From NCBI GenBank assembly GCA_029261395.1, contig JAJDBJ010000067.1, positions 78,530 through 142,529 of the forward strand: a stretch of DNA of 64,000 bases, written 5' to 3'. Position numbers and translations under genes: made by a program. The stretch comes from Nitrospinaceae bacterium (GTDB lineage: Bacteria; Nitrospinota; Nitrospinia; Nitrospinales; Nitrospinaceae). Under the pieces are notes generated by a model, which ran no database searches, had not been told where the DNA came from, and saw only the letters and a program-made list of their open reading frames with translations. This document shows, one piece after another, positions 1 through 7,635 of the stretch. Numbering within the stretch: the first letter of the stretch is position 1; every line of letters begins with the position of its first letter.

Positions 1-539
1 ACGTCCGCCACATCGTCTTTGCTGGGAAGCGGTTTGTTGAACAGAGTTTTGGCGCTGGCCCCAACCTTGGAGTACCCGTGCGGATTATGAAGAATATCCG
101 AATCCCGGTTGGTGATTTGAACCAGTCCGGTCTTCATGCCCTTGGGGGTTTTTCGTACGACTGAGACTTTTGGGAAAATATCACAGTTTTTAAAATCAAA
201 CCGGATCGTTTCAGAGGACCAGTCCTTCCCCATTTCAATGTTTTCAATAAACACGACCGTGTCTTTAAGTTTGCCATCCGTAACGACCACTTTATGACGG
301 GGACGAATTTTACCGTCTTGGGTGTCCGGATGTGTGGCGCAAAATTCCGAATTTTTGCCCTTGTTCAAATCTTCCATGATCGGGGCGGGAACCTTGCCTT
401 TGAATAAAACAGAACCGGTGAGGCTACCGCCGTTGGATACGGTTCCTGCCTCGTATGCTTTTGGTTTTGCAAAACCCTCTTGTGCGACCCACAGGGTCAA
501 GCAGATCATGAGTCCTGCTACTTTAAGTGTCGTTTTCAT
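1..539 (-). CDS. MauL-like cupredoxin-fold periplasmic protein (C-terminus outside window)
   Basis: The gene runs off the left edge, so only about 179 N-terminal residues are visible. A Sec signal peptide (ending near the WVAQEGFAK stretch) is followed by a beta-rich segment with the pattern GGSLTGSVLFKGKVP, FCATHPD, a VVFIENI strand and the DILHNPHGYS segment. This arrangement is typical of MauL/plastocyanin-like proteins, in which a His of the HN-P-H segment and an upstream Cys sit near a copper site. The start at 539 is preceded by a good GAGGAGG ribosome site. The monohaem cytochrome at 579-1061 lies 39 bases upstream on the same strand, so the two are probably co-transcribed periplasmic redox proteins. 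Metal binding is inferred from fold resemblance. Confidence 0.6.
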   Translation of the reverse strand, partial: MKTTLKVAGLMICLTLWVAQEGFAKPKAYEAGTVSNGGSLTGSVLFKGKVPAPIMEDLNKGKNSEFCATHPDTQDGKIRPRHKVVVTDGKLKDTVVFIENIEMGKDWSSETIRFDFKNCDIFPKVSVVRKTPKGMKTGLVQITNRDSDILHNPHGYSKVGASAKTLFNKPLPSKDDVAD

Positions 540-578
540 GGCTTCTACCTCCTCTATAAAGAGAGAAATAATTCTCGT

Positions 579-1061
579 TTATCGTTTAACAAATTGAGTG
601 TTGATGTATTTCACAACATCCCAGATTTGCTTGTCTTTTAGCATTTTTCCATGCGCCATCATGCCGGTGCCTTTGGAGCCATTTTTGATGATCCAGAACA
701 TCTGGCCCGGTGAAACGCTTTTCATGGTGGTGGAACAGGTAAAGTTCCGGGGCTGTGGTTTCAGGGCTTTGCCCAGCTTGCCTGCGCCATTGCCTTCACT
801 GCCATGACACATTTTGCAGGCCATGGGCTTGGCGCTTTTTTCAAAGATATTCTTGCCTGCTTCCACACTTGCACTGGCAGGAATACTGGCTTTGACTAAA
901 TTGGCCGGCGCAGATTTTGTTTTTCTGGGTTGTGGGCAAGTCCCTTTATCTCCGGCCCAGGCCGAACTGGAGAAGCCGAAGCTTGCCAGTGCCAGTACCA
1001 TAAACAAAGCCACTATCTTTGTTTCGTATCCTCTAGCCGGGTTTACTTTTTTGGAAGTCAT
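579..1061 (-). CDS. Monohaem class I cytochrome c, exported
   Basis: 160 residues with an N-terminal hydrophobic segment (about residues 15-36) ending at a likely AWA cleavage site. One haem motif, CKMCH, lies at residues 82-86 and is followed by GSEGNGAGKLG, as in small class I cytochromes. Met134/135 in GTGMMAHGK are the probable distal ligand. The C-terminal IWDVVKYINT helix is the usual packing helix of this fold. A GGAG site 7 bases before the start supports the 1061 ATG. It precedes the MauL-like gene in a likely two-gene operon and probably shuttles electrons in the periplasm; its partner cannot be read from sequence. Confidence 0.85.
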   Translation of the reverse strand: MTSKKVNPARGYETKIVALFMVLALASFGFSSSAWAGDKGTCPQPRKTKSAPANLVKASIPASASVEAGKNIFEKSAKPMACKMCHGSEGNGAGKLGKALKPQPRNFTCSTTMKSVSPGQMFWIIKNGSKGTGMMAHGKMLKDKQIWDVVKYINTQFVKR

Positions 1062-1270
1062 GAAAGACTCCTTTCTGTAACAGCGGTTTTATTCCTGATT
1101 GAATCGGTTTTATATTTTTATCAACTGCCTAATAGCTTCAATGCTATTTGGTATTAATATAGAGGAGGGAAATGAAGCGTTCGTTAATCCTGAATTAATA
1201 ATTTTTAATTCATTTTTTGAGGGTCAAACTGAGGGAAAGACGGGTGGTGTGAGTTGTGTGGAAGAGGAAA

Positions 1271-1735
1271 TTAGGAGCCGAGTTGCCGGATTGCTTCGTA
1301 GACGACGATGGAAACCGCATTGGATAGATTGAGTGATCGTACCCGTGAGTCATATAGAGGAATGCGGAACGTCTGATTGGAATAGTGACTCATCAATGCT
1401 TCGGAAAGGCCTTTGGTCTCCTTGCCGAAAATTAAATAACTTCCCGGCTGGTAGCGGTGTTCGCTGTACAGGGGCTTCGCCTTTTTGGAAAAGAAGACCA
1501 GGGGCGCTCCTTCGGGAAGCGATGCAAAAAAAGCGTCCCGGCTGGGATGCCGGACCACATCCAGGTACTGCCAGTAATCCAGCCCGGCGCGTTTCAATTG
1601 GGTATCGTTGATTTCAAAACCCAGCGGCTCTACCAGGTGCAGGGTGGATTGAGTGGCCAGGCATAAGCGGCCGATGGACCCAGTATTGTTGGGGATTTCC
1701 GGTTCGATCAAAACGACTTGGAGTTTGTGGGGCAT
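1271..1735 (-). CDS. trmL: tRNA (cytidine(34)-2'-O)-methyltransferase TrmL
   Basis: 154 residues, the normal length for the minimal SpoU/TrmH-type (SPOUT) methyltransferase that 2'-O-methylates the wobble base of certain tRNA-Leu species using S-adenosylmethionine. Visible family motifs are the N-terminal PEIPNNTGSIGR, the FGKETKGL segment and the C-terminal knot motif SLNLSNAVSIVVYEA, which forms the cofactor-binding trefoil knot. The small gene at 1747-1968 lies 11 bases upstream on the same strand, so both may share a transcript. The protein acts in the cytoplasm and is unrelated to the surrounding electron-transfer genes. Confidence 0.93.
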   Translation of the reverse strand: MPHKLQVVLIEPEIPNNTGSIGRLCLATQSTLHLVEPLGFEINDTQLKRAGLDYWQYLDVVRHPSRDAFFASLPEGAPLVFFSKKAKPLYSEHRYQPGSYLIFGKETKGLSEALMSHYSNQTFRIPLYDSRVRSLNLSNAVSIVVYEAIRQLGS

Positions 1736-1746
1736 AGGGGGCCGGG

Positions 1747-1968
1747 TCAGGATCGGGGACGGATGCGATAAAAGTAACCTTCGAGTCTGGAAAGACTGCC
1801 TCCCCGCACAACGGCAAGAAAATTCTTCACTTTCAGTTCATCAACCTTGTCCAGAAGTGCGTCCAGCTCTTCCTGTGACACGTCTTCCCAGTTTTCGAGG
1901 TCGCCGGACCGCTCAATGGGGAAGCGTGAGAGGTTATCCATTTCAATGTGATAGCTGTCTGTTCTCAT
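1747..1968 (-). CDS. Small hypothetical protein
   Basis: 73 residues if started at the ATG at 1968, which has a GAGGCGG stretch 11 bases upstream; a TTG at 2013 would add 15 residues. The protein is acidic in the middle (ENWEDVSQEELDALLDKVDE) and ends in a basic FYRIRPRS tail. It has no signal peptide or membrane segment and no family I recognise. Its position just upstream of trmL suggests a shared transcript but gives no function. Confidence 0.55.
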   Translation of the reverse strand: MRTDSYHIEMDNLSRFPIERSGDLENWEDVSQEELDALLDKVDELKVKNFLAVVRGGSLSRLEGYFYRIRPRS

Positions 1969-2115
1969 GGAATGTGCATCCGCCTCAGTAAAGGTTGATC
2001 GGTCAAGGGGCAAATTTCCTGTTTGGTTACGTGAATATTATATCAAACTGAGGCCGGGAGCGGGATATAATGGATCGATTGCAGGAGATATAATCATTTG
2101 AACAAAGGGGGTTCT

Positions 2116-2457
2116 ATGAAATTTAGAATGCGGGTTTTCAGTTTGACGGTCTTCGTTGCGACCGGTTTGTTGTGGAGTGGCGTGACGATGCAGGCGTATG
2201 GCGATATCGGAAACATCATTTTCAAGGATACTAAAAGTTTCGCACCGGTGGTATTCAGTCACAAAAGTCACAAATCGGCGGGCGCGGGTTGTGCCGATTG
2301 CCATGATGTCCTGTTCAAGAAACAACAGGGAAGTACGGATAAGGGCAACGCTCTGACTATGAAAGCCCTGCGGGGTGGGAAATACTGCGGATCCTGTCAC
2401 AACGGCGAAAAGGCATTCTCCGCCAGTAAAAACTGTAAACAGTGCCATAGTAAATAA
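2116..2457 (+). CDS. Triheme c7-type cytochrome
   Basis: 113 residues with a signal peptide ending near residue 29. Three haem motifs occur: CADCH (59-63), CGSCH (91-95) and CKQCH (107-111). The FAPVVFSHKSHKS segment before the first motif carries His residues of the kind that serve as distal ligands in class III (c3/c7) cytochromes. The chosen ATG has an AAAGGGGG site; an in-frame TTG 18 bases upstream is less likely. The protein is a probable small periplasmic electron carrier. It is close to, but divergent from, the MtrB/MtrA/NapC-like genes at 2838-6966, and could be their soluble partner (inference). Confidence 0.85.
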   Translation: MKFRMRVFSLTVFVATGLLWSGVTMQAYGDIGNIIFKDTKSFAPVVFSHKSHKSAGAGCADCHDVLFKKQQGSTDKGNALTMKALRGGKYCGSCHNGEKAFSASKNCKQCHSK

Positions 2458-2461
2458 ACAT

Positions 2462-2830
2462 ATGAAAAACAAATCATATCTCATAGGCTTTTGTGGTTTG
2501 CTACTTTTGTTATCCGCCTGTTCTTCGGATCTTTGCGGGAGCACGGTAATTAATGAGTCCGTATCTCCAGGCCAAAAATATATAGCTACGGTATATGAGT
2601 GGGATTGCGGTGCAACGACCTCTTTTAATCGGGTCGTCAATATCCGCTCTACTGGCTCGGATTTCGATGGCGGGGATCAGGGTGATTGGGTCTATTCTTT
2701 AGAGGGTCAACTGGATGTGAATGTTATGTGGCTAAGTAAAGATGAGTTGAAAGTTTTTTATCCGGCAGGGACGAACCCTCATGCGCAAACGACTTGGCAT
2801 GATGTCCGTATTTCATTTCAAAAACGATAG
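2462..2830 (+). CDS. Small hypothetical lipoprotein
   Basis: 122 residues starting 4 bases after the stop of the triheme cytochrome, so almost certainly in the same transcript. The N-terminus MKNKSYLIGF... ends in LLSAC, a lipobox with Cys as the expected lipidated residue. The mature part has a Cys pair and beta-strand-like segments (YIATVYEWDC, FNRVVNIRST) and no haem motif. I do not recognise a named family. It would sit on a membrane facing the periplasm. It ends 8 bases from the stop of the convergent MtrB-like gene, leaving no room for a separate terminator. Confidence 0.6.
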   Translation: MKNKSYLIGFCGLLLLLSACSSDLCGSTVINESVSPGQKYIATVYEWDCGATTSFNRVVNIRSTGSDFDGGDQGDWVYSLEGQLDVNVMWLSKDELKVFYPAGTNPHAQTTWHDVRISFQKR

Positions 2831-2837
2831 ACACAGT

Positions 2838-4994
2838 TTATTTTTTGGATGCTGCTATCCGGTAGGTGAAAAACACCATCGCGGTGTGAACATCGTAGTC
2901 GGGCACGGTGCCGAACAGGGTCAACACTTCGGGAATCGCAGTCGAGCCGGGATTGACGGGATCTGTTGCAAAGTCGTCGATTTCAAAATTCTGATACATA
3001 TACCTCATGCTGACATCCACATGATCGCTCCATCGGTACCGCCCGGTGAGCCGCGCGTTGTGGGTGCGGGTTTTCAGCTTGGGCATGTCGTTCGCTCCAA
3101 GCAGATTGGCTCCCGTCGTAAATGTAATATTCTCCACGCTGTCGGAAAACCAGTAATCCGCACTCAGTTTCACCCGGTTTTCAGCGAACTGGTGAGAAAC
3201 CCCCGTACCGACTGTATGCGCGTTGTTGTCATGGTTGGCAATCCAGTTATTGTCGGGATCAGTGGAGAGCGCGAAACCGCTGTTCCGATTGAGTTGTTCC
3301 GTGTCGATTTTTTCATAGGTGTAATAGATGTTGACCGTCGTGGCATCGGAGGGGGTGTACATCCAGTCGAAGGTGACGTCGTGACGCTGGCTGTTCTGCA
3401 ATCCCAGTTGAGAGGTGTCGTAATCGTCGTAGACAAAATTATAATAAACCCCGTAAGTCGTGCGGTCGGTGGGGCTGAAGTTGATATTGGCGGCATGTTT
3501 CATCTGTTCGCGCTCGGAGATATCATAACGCTTCATCGATGGATGTGTTGTGTTTCCAGTAGTACCGAACCGGGCAAAATTAATTTTAGACTCATCATAA
3601 GGATCGATTTCTTCCCTGACTCCCAGTGTCAGCGTATAACCAAAATTCACATTTTTAAAATAACTGGAACGGACCCCGGCGGTGACGGTGTTCTCCTTGG
3701 TTTCATCCACGGACCGTAAATCGCGCTTGCGGTGGTCGAATTTGTAACCGAGCTTGAACGTCGTGCCTTTGAACGCGTAATAAGACGCCGTGGCGTTCAC
3801 CTGGTTTTGCGTCATGTCGAATGGCAGGTTGCTCACCGGGCCGACCTGGGCATTTAAGACGTCATCATTGCGAATGTAATTAAATCCCTGCACGGGAGTG
3901 TCGTTGATCGTCTGGTAATGCCGGAAGCGCAGGTTCAGGGCCAGTTTGGGAAGTGGACGGGACGACAGGTTGACCGTTCCGTGAATCGTCTGGATTTGCG
4001 CGTCCGCCTGCAGACGGGGTAACAGGGCGGTCGTGGTCCCGACAGAGAAGGGAAGCAACGATTCGTTTTGCTCCATGATCCCATATTGAAAAACAGAGGA
4101 AATGCGCGTCGTGTCCGTAATATTATAAGCTCCACTTAACCCGATTTTCCAGGAATGGTTGTCCGGGTCCCGTGAAATCAAGTTGGTTGGCGACTGGGAA
4201 TCAGAAGTTCCCGAGTTGTCGAACGGGTTTTGCCAGATCAACGAATCGAACGAGTTGTTGAACAGGGAATAATCAAACGAGAGCTGGATTTGCCCCTGGT
4301 CTCCACTACGGGACAAATCGGCATGGACTTCGTGTGCTACCTGCTTTATCGGGTCCGGGAGAATGACACTTCGAATTTGAGTTGGGCTACCACTGTCCCC
4401 TGAGGCGCCTCCCATGGATTGCGTGCCTTCCCGCTCGGTTCTTTTATAGGACATGTCCAGATTGAATTTGCCGAAGGTGGATTTGAATCCAAACAAACCG
4501 GTGTCCCTCTCATTTTTCAGATCGGTCTGCCGGTTGATCAGAGTCAGGTTGGAAGTCAAGCTTCCTGTAGCAAACCCCGGGTTCAGGACCAGGTTGGTAC
4601 TGCCAGGGTTTTGGAATTGGGTCTGGGTTCTTTCGTTCAGCAAGTGCGGGATTTGGTTGTAATCGGCATAGACGGTGAATCTTCCGGTTTTACCGGTTTC
4701 CCAGTAGATACTCCGGTTGTCGAGTCCGAGATCCTCGGTGAAGAGGTTCATGAAGTAGGAGCCGCGGTTGTAAGTCAGGTTGGAGGAGCCGATGACATAT
4801 CCGGTGTCGCCTTCGATCCCGGTGTATTCGCCGAACTTGAAAGATTCACTGGTGGTGAGCACGGAGGCCCCACCCAAGGTAACCTCTCCCTCCAAGCCTT
4901 CCGGCATCAGGGCCGCATCCTCATCCTCCTCTGCCCAGACACCGGCGGGCAACACCGCCAGCAGAAGTAGTATTATAAATAATCTCCGTATCAT
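2838..4994 (-). CDS. MtrB/PioB-family outer-membrane beta-barrel porin
   Basis: 718 residues with a clear signal peptide (MIRRLFIILLLL... VWAEEDED). The rest is a long run of alternating hydrophobic/polar strands rich in Tyr and Asn, such as RSIYWETGKTGRFTVYADY, and ends FFTYRIAASKK. This is the size and texture of MtrB/PioB barrels, which sheathe a decahaem cytochrome across the outer membrane. No Cys pair is seen at the N-terminus, unlike Shewanella MtrB. It is the third gene of a minus-strand run after the NapC-like (6082-6966) and MtrA-like (5047-5982) genes, the right order and content for a trans-outer-membrane electron conduit. The start is supported by a GAGGGGAG site. Confidence 0.8.
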   Translation of the reverse strand: MIRRLFIILLLLAVLPAGVWAEEDEDAALMPEGLEGEVTLGGASVLTTSESFKFGEYTGIEGDTGYVIGSSNLTYNRGSYFMNLFTEDLGLDNRSIYWETGKTGRFTVYADYNQIPHLLNERTQTQFQNPGSTNLVLNPGFATGSLTSNLTLINRQTDLKNERDTGLFGFKSTFGKFNLDMSYKRTEREGTQSMGGASGDSGSPTQIRSVILPDPIKQVAHEVHADLSRSGDQGQIQLSFDYSLFNNSFDSLIWQNPFDNSGTSDSQSPTNLISRDPDNHSWKIGLSGAYNITDTTRISSVFQYGIMEQNESLLPFSVGTTTALLPRLQADAQIQTIHGTVNLSSRPLPKLALNLRFRHYQTINDTPVQGFNYIRNDDVLNAQVGPVSNLPFDMTQNQVNATASYYAFKGTTFKLGYKFDHRKRDLRSVDETKENTVTAGVRSSYFKNVNFGYTLTLGVREEIDPYDESKINFARFGTTGNTTHPSMKRYDISEREQMKHAANINFSPTDRTTYGVYYNFVYDDYDTSQLGLQNSQRHDVTFDWMYTPSDATTVNIYYTYEKIDTEQLNRNSGFALSTDPDNNWIANHDNNAHTVGTGVSHQFAENRVKLSADYWFSDSVENITFTTGANLLGANDMPKLKTRTHNARLTGRYRWSDHVDVSMRYMYQNFEIDDFATDPVNPGSTAIPEVLTLFGTVPDYDVHTAMVFFTYRIAASKK

Positions 4995-5046
4995 TTCCGA
5001 TCACTCCCCTCTGATCCAATGAACGTGAACTTCATATTCCGCCGGT

Positions 5047-5982
5047 TCACCGGGTAAACCGGGTTCCCGATGGATGGTTCGAGCCATGAATCCGGCTGTG
5101 ACAATTCAAGCACGCTTTACCCAGTAAATCCCGCGGTGTGCTCCCTTGATCGAACAGAGAGCTGGGATGAAACGTGTTGGAATGGCACGCCTGGCACAGG
5201 TACGGTGGTTTCATCTTGAGCATCGATAGATGGTTCGAGCCATGTGAATCGTGACAGGTACTGCAATCCTCTCGAACCGGCGCGTGTTCCCACAGCATTG
5301 GTCCACGTTTTTCCTGATGGCAGATGTAGCAGGTTTCGTTGATGGTGGCCGCCTTCAGTAAATTGGGCGCCAGACTGCCGTGCGGGTTGTGACAACTGGA
5401 ACAATCCATCTTGCCTTCACGCAAAGGCATATGGGCCGATCGCAACATGCGCGCCCGCTTGTCTTTATGGCAGGCGAAGCAGGCCTTTTTGGAGTCCTCG
5501 TTGATGGATAGCCGGCGTTTGCTTTTCCGCGCCATCACGTAATGACATTTATCACAGGACACGTTGGCTATCTCATGTGTGCTACCGCGCCAGTGCAGGG
5601 TGACTTGTTTCTCGTGGCATTGCTGGCAGATTTGATTTTTCTGTTGTGGCGTGATGGTTTTGAATGAAATGGTGGTGGACTGTTTTTTGTCGAAATCCGG
5701 TTCCGCAAGGTGGGCGCTCGTCGGGCCGTGGCAGGATTCGCAGGATTCCGCAAGGGACTTTCCTAACGCCTTTTTGAAATACAGGGCGTGCTTGGTCCGG
5801 GCGAAGGATTTGATGTAGTCTTCGTGGCAATCGAGGCAGTTTTTTATGGAGCCGGATGAGGTGGCTGTTTTCAGGCTGGGATTGATCTTGCCCCAATCCA
5901 CTTTAGGGCCTGCCTGGACGGGGCTGGCGCAAATCCAAAGTGCCGCAGAAAACATTGCCAGCGCAGAAATAGCTTTAAACAT
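5047..5982 (-). CDS. MtrA/DmsE-family periplasmic decahaem cytochrome c
   Basis: 311 residues from the ATG at 5982, which follows a GGAGGGGGAGG site; upstream in-frame codons would add a 33-residue basic stretch before the signal peptide and are unlikely. Ten CXXCH motifs start at residues 49, 81, 119, 143, 168, 194, 218, 240, 263 and 291. The repeated pattern of SAHMPLREGKMDCSSCHNPHGS followed by CYICH is characteristic of the DmsE/MtrA/PioA family. In known systems this protein inserts into the MtrB barrel and carries electrons across the outer membrane. Here it lies 52 bases upstream of the barrel gene and 99 bases downstream of the NapC-like gene. No extracellular MtrC/OmcA-type gene is visible. 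Confidence 0.9.
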   Translation of the reverse strand: MFKAISALAMFSAALWICASPVQAGPKVDWGKINPSLKTATSSGSIKNCLDCHEDYIKSFARTKHALYFKKALGKSLAESCESCHGPTSAHLAEPDFDKKQSTTISFKTITPQQKNQICQQCHEKQVTLHWRGSTHEIANVSCDKCHYVMARKSKRRLSINEDSKKACFACHKDKRARMLRSAHMPLREGKMDCSSCHNPHGSLAPNLLKAATINETCYICHQEKRGPMLWEHAPVREDCSTCHDSHGSNHLSMLKMKPPYLCQACHSNTFHPSSLFDQGSTPRDLLGKACLNCHSRIHGSNHPSGTRFTR

Positions 5983-6081
5983 AGACCTCCCCCTCCTAGT
6001 AAAAGTCTTCTGTATCTTTAAAGATATTAAAAATTCGAATTTATTCCAAAGCTTTTGGAGATTATACGAATTTTCCGACAA

Positions 6082-6966
6082 CTATCCACTGGTAAAGGTC
6101 CGCAGAGAATATTTTTTATGGCATTGCGAGCACAGGACGGAGGCCTTCTTTTTGCTGATGCGCCATTGATGCGGGGTGTGGCAGGTGGTGCATTCATTCC
6201 CTAAAGCTTTGATATGAATGGGATGCTTGCCGCGCTGCAGGGCACCCTGATGGCATTGTGCGCAAGAAGTTTTTGCCTCTTTTTTGGGATTGTGCACCTG
6301 ATGGCAGTCGTTGCACTCAAACGGTTGATGGGCTCTCGACGCGTTTGCCGGTTGCGCCAGAGGCGATTTGTCCTGATGGCACTCGATGCATTCTTTATTG
6401 CCGGGCATTAACCGGCCAGTCCGGAAGTTATGGCAGTTGGTGCAGGCCATGTCCTTCATTTTTGGGACCATGTTTTTCGCGTTGGCATGGCAGTTCATGC
6501 AGAACTTTTGCTCGGGCTCGAACTTGTGCAGTTCGACGGCGTGGCAGGAGGTGCACTCGATGTTTTCTTTGAACCAGTGCAGGGAATGACCCTTGGAGCG
6601 TGAGATTTTGGCGGCTCCATTTTTCTCCGCCAGGTGGCAGGTCACACACATGGTGCTGGGTACGATAATCTTCTCGTGTGGCCGTTCCGACATCTGGGTC
6701 GGGCGTTCCACGATGGTTTTAACAAACATCATATTTTTTTCGTACAGGGTCGCATAGTGACAGGTATGGCAGTTGACGTCCTTGTGCACGCTGGTCTCCC
6801 AGCTATGATGCGCCTCTTTCATAAGGTGACAGCTCAGGCAGAACTCGGGATTGTTCTCGGTGTAGTCGTACAAATGCAGGGAACCGATCCCAATGACAAC
6901 CACCAGCAGTCCGGCCAGTAGGCTGATGATGATTTTGAATTTTTTGATGCCACCGTTGCTGAACAT
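6082..6966 (-). CDS. Membrane-anchored 11-haem NapC/NirT-like cytochrome c
   Basis: 294 residues from the ATG at 6966 (a TTG at 6987 is possible). A single N-terminal membrane helix (about residues 11-30) is followed by EFCLSCH...CHTCHY, the start of a NapC/NirT quinol-dehydrogenase type domain. Eleven CXXCH motifs occur in all, far more than the four of classical NapC/CymA, so the tail resembles a fused multihaem array. Such proteins take electrons from, or deliver them to, the quinone pool and exchange them with periplasmic cytochromes. It is the first gene of the run ending in the MtrB-like barrel and would be the inner-membrane end of the conduit. The direction of electron flow cannot be read from sequence. 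Confidence 0.85.
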   Translation of the reverse strand: MFSNGGIKKFKIIISLLAGLLVVVIGIGSLHLYDYTENNPEFCLSCHLMKEAHHSWETSVHKDVNCHTCHYATLYEKNMMFVKTIVERPTQMSERPHEKIIVPSTMCVTCHLAEKNGAAKISRSKGHSLHWFKENIECTSCHAVELHKFEPEQKFCMNCHANAKNMVPKMKDMACTNCHNFRTGRLMPGNKECIECHQDKSPLAQPANASRAHQPFECNDCHQVHNPKKEAKTSCAQCHQGALQRGKHPIHIKALGNECTTCHTPHQWRISKKKASVLCSQCHKKYSLRTFTSG

Positions 6967-7163
6967 TATAGTCGGATCCGGAATCAAACGTGTTTTTACG
7001 GAAAAAATCCGCCTTTAATATATACTCCCGGGCCGTTCATCACCACCCAAAAATATTCCCGGTCCCCGCGCGGGTCCCGATTGAAGGAATAAAATGGGTG
7101 CCCCACTGTTCTTTAATGTACAGGTGCTAAGAATAGAGAAAAGTTTTTGAGGGGGTGTTTATC

Positions 7164-7466
7164 ATGCAAACCTACTTGATTATGGGGAAATTTACAGAGA
7201 AGGGCATCACCAATATCAAGCAGACCACGGAACGGGCGGACAAGTTCAAGGAAATCGCCGCCAAATTTGGTATCAAAGTCCTCCAGATATACTGGCTCAT
7301 CGGCAAATACGATGTGGTCAATATCGTGGAAGCGCCGGATGACCAGGCCTTAGAAGCCTTGCTGGTTCGTGTCGGCGCGTGGGGGAATGTCCGTACCACC
7401 ACTTTCCGGGCGTTTGATAAAAAGGAAATGGATGCTATCCTTTCCAAGATGGACGATACGATCTGA
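7164..7466 (+). CDS. GYD domain protein
   Basis: 100 residues from the ATG at 7164, preceded by GAGGGGG; an in-frame GTG at 7155 is less favoured. The sequence matches the small GYD family: a MQTYLIMGKFTEKG start, central YWLIGKYDVVNIVEAP (the family's G-x-YD segment) and a C-terminal strand/helix. GYD proteins are dimeric ferredoxin-like folds of unknown function. Its last 18 codons recur as a decayed copy at 8748-8804, on the far side of the HtrA gene. Ancestrally it probably lay directly upstream of the pentahaem cytochrome now at 8849. Confidence 0.88.
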   Translation: MQTYLIMGKFTEKGITNIKQTTERADKFKEIAAKFGIKVLQIYWLIGKYDVVNIVEAPDDQALEALLVRVGAWGNVRTTTFRAFDKKEMDAILSKMDDTI

Positions 7467-7593
7467 TTCGTTGGCCGCTGATAACCCTTAAGAAGGGCGC
7501 ACAACTATGGAAACGATCTGGGTGTGGCTCGTCGGTTTGTGTGTGGGAGGGATTTTTTTTGGCTCCGGCCATGGTAGGGGGCAGGAGGCGTGA
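7402..7593 (+). repeat. Direct repeat copy A (about 190 bp, imperfect)
   Basis: This copy spans the last part of the GYD gene, the intergenic spacer and the first codons of a former cytochrome gene. It aligns over nearly its whole length with 8740-8935. Shared blocks include GCGTTTGATAAAAAGGAAAT, CAAGATGGACGATACGAT and GTGTGGCTCGTCGGTTTGTG. Both copies point the same way and enclose only the HtrA-type protease gene. Confidence 0.85.
7507..7593 (+). pseudogene. Relic of the 5' end of a pentahaem cytochrome gene
   Basis: A 28-codon open stretch (METIWVWLVGLCVGGIFFGSG...) that matches the signal peptide of the intact cytochrome at 8849 (FRVWLVGLCMGGVCL) and has the same AAGAAGGG ribosome site. 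It stops at a TGA before any haem motif, so it is a leftover signal-peptide fragment rather than a working gene, although a short peptide could still be translated. It belongs to repeat copy A. Confidence 0.75.
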
Positions 7594-7635
7594 TCGGTTT
7601 TTAACGATTATCCCAATTTTTTTTTGAGGTTGAAA

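Noticed and set aside
2781..3719. Long plus-strand open frame opposite the MtrB-like gene
   Set aside because: It overlaps the barrel gene completely, has no ribosome site of note and no recognisable domain.
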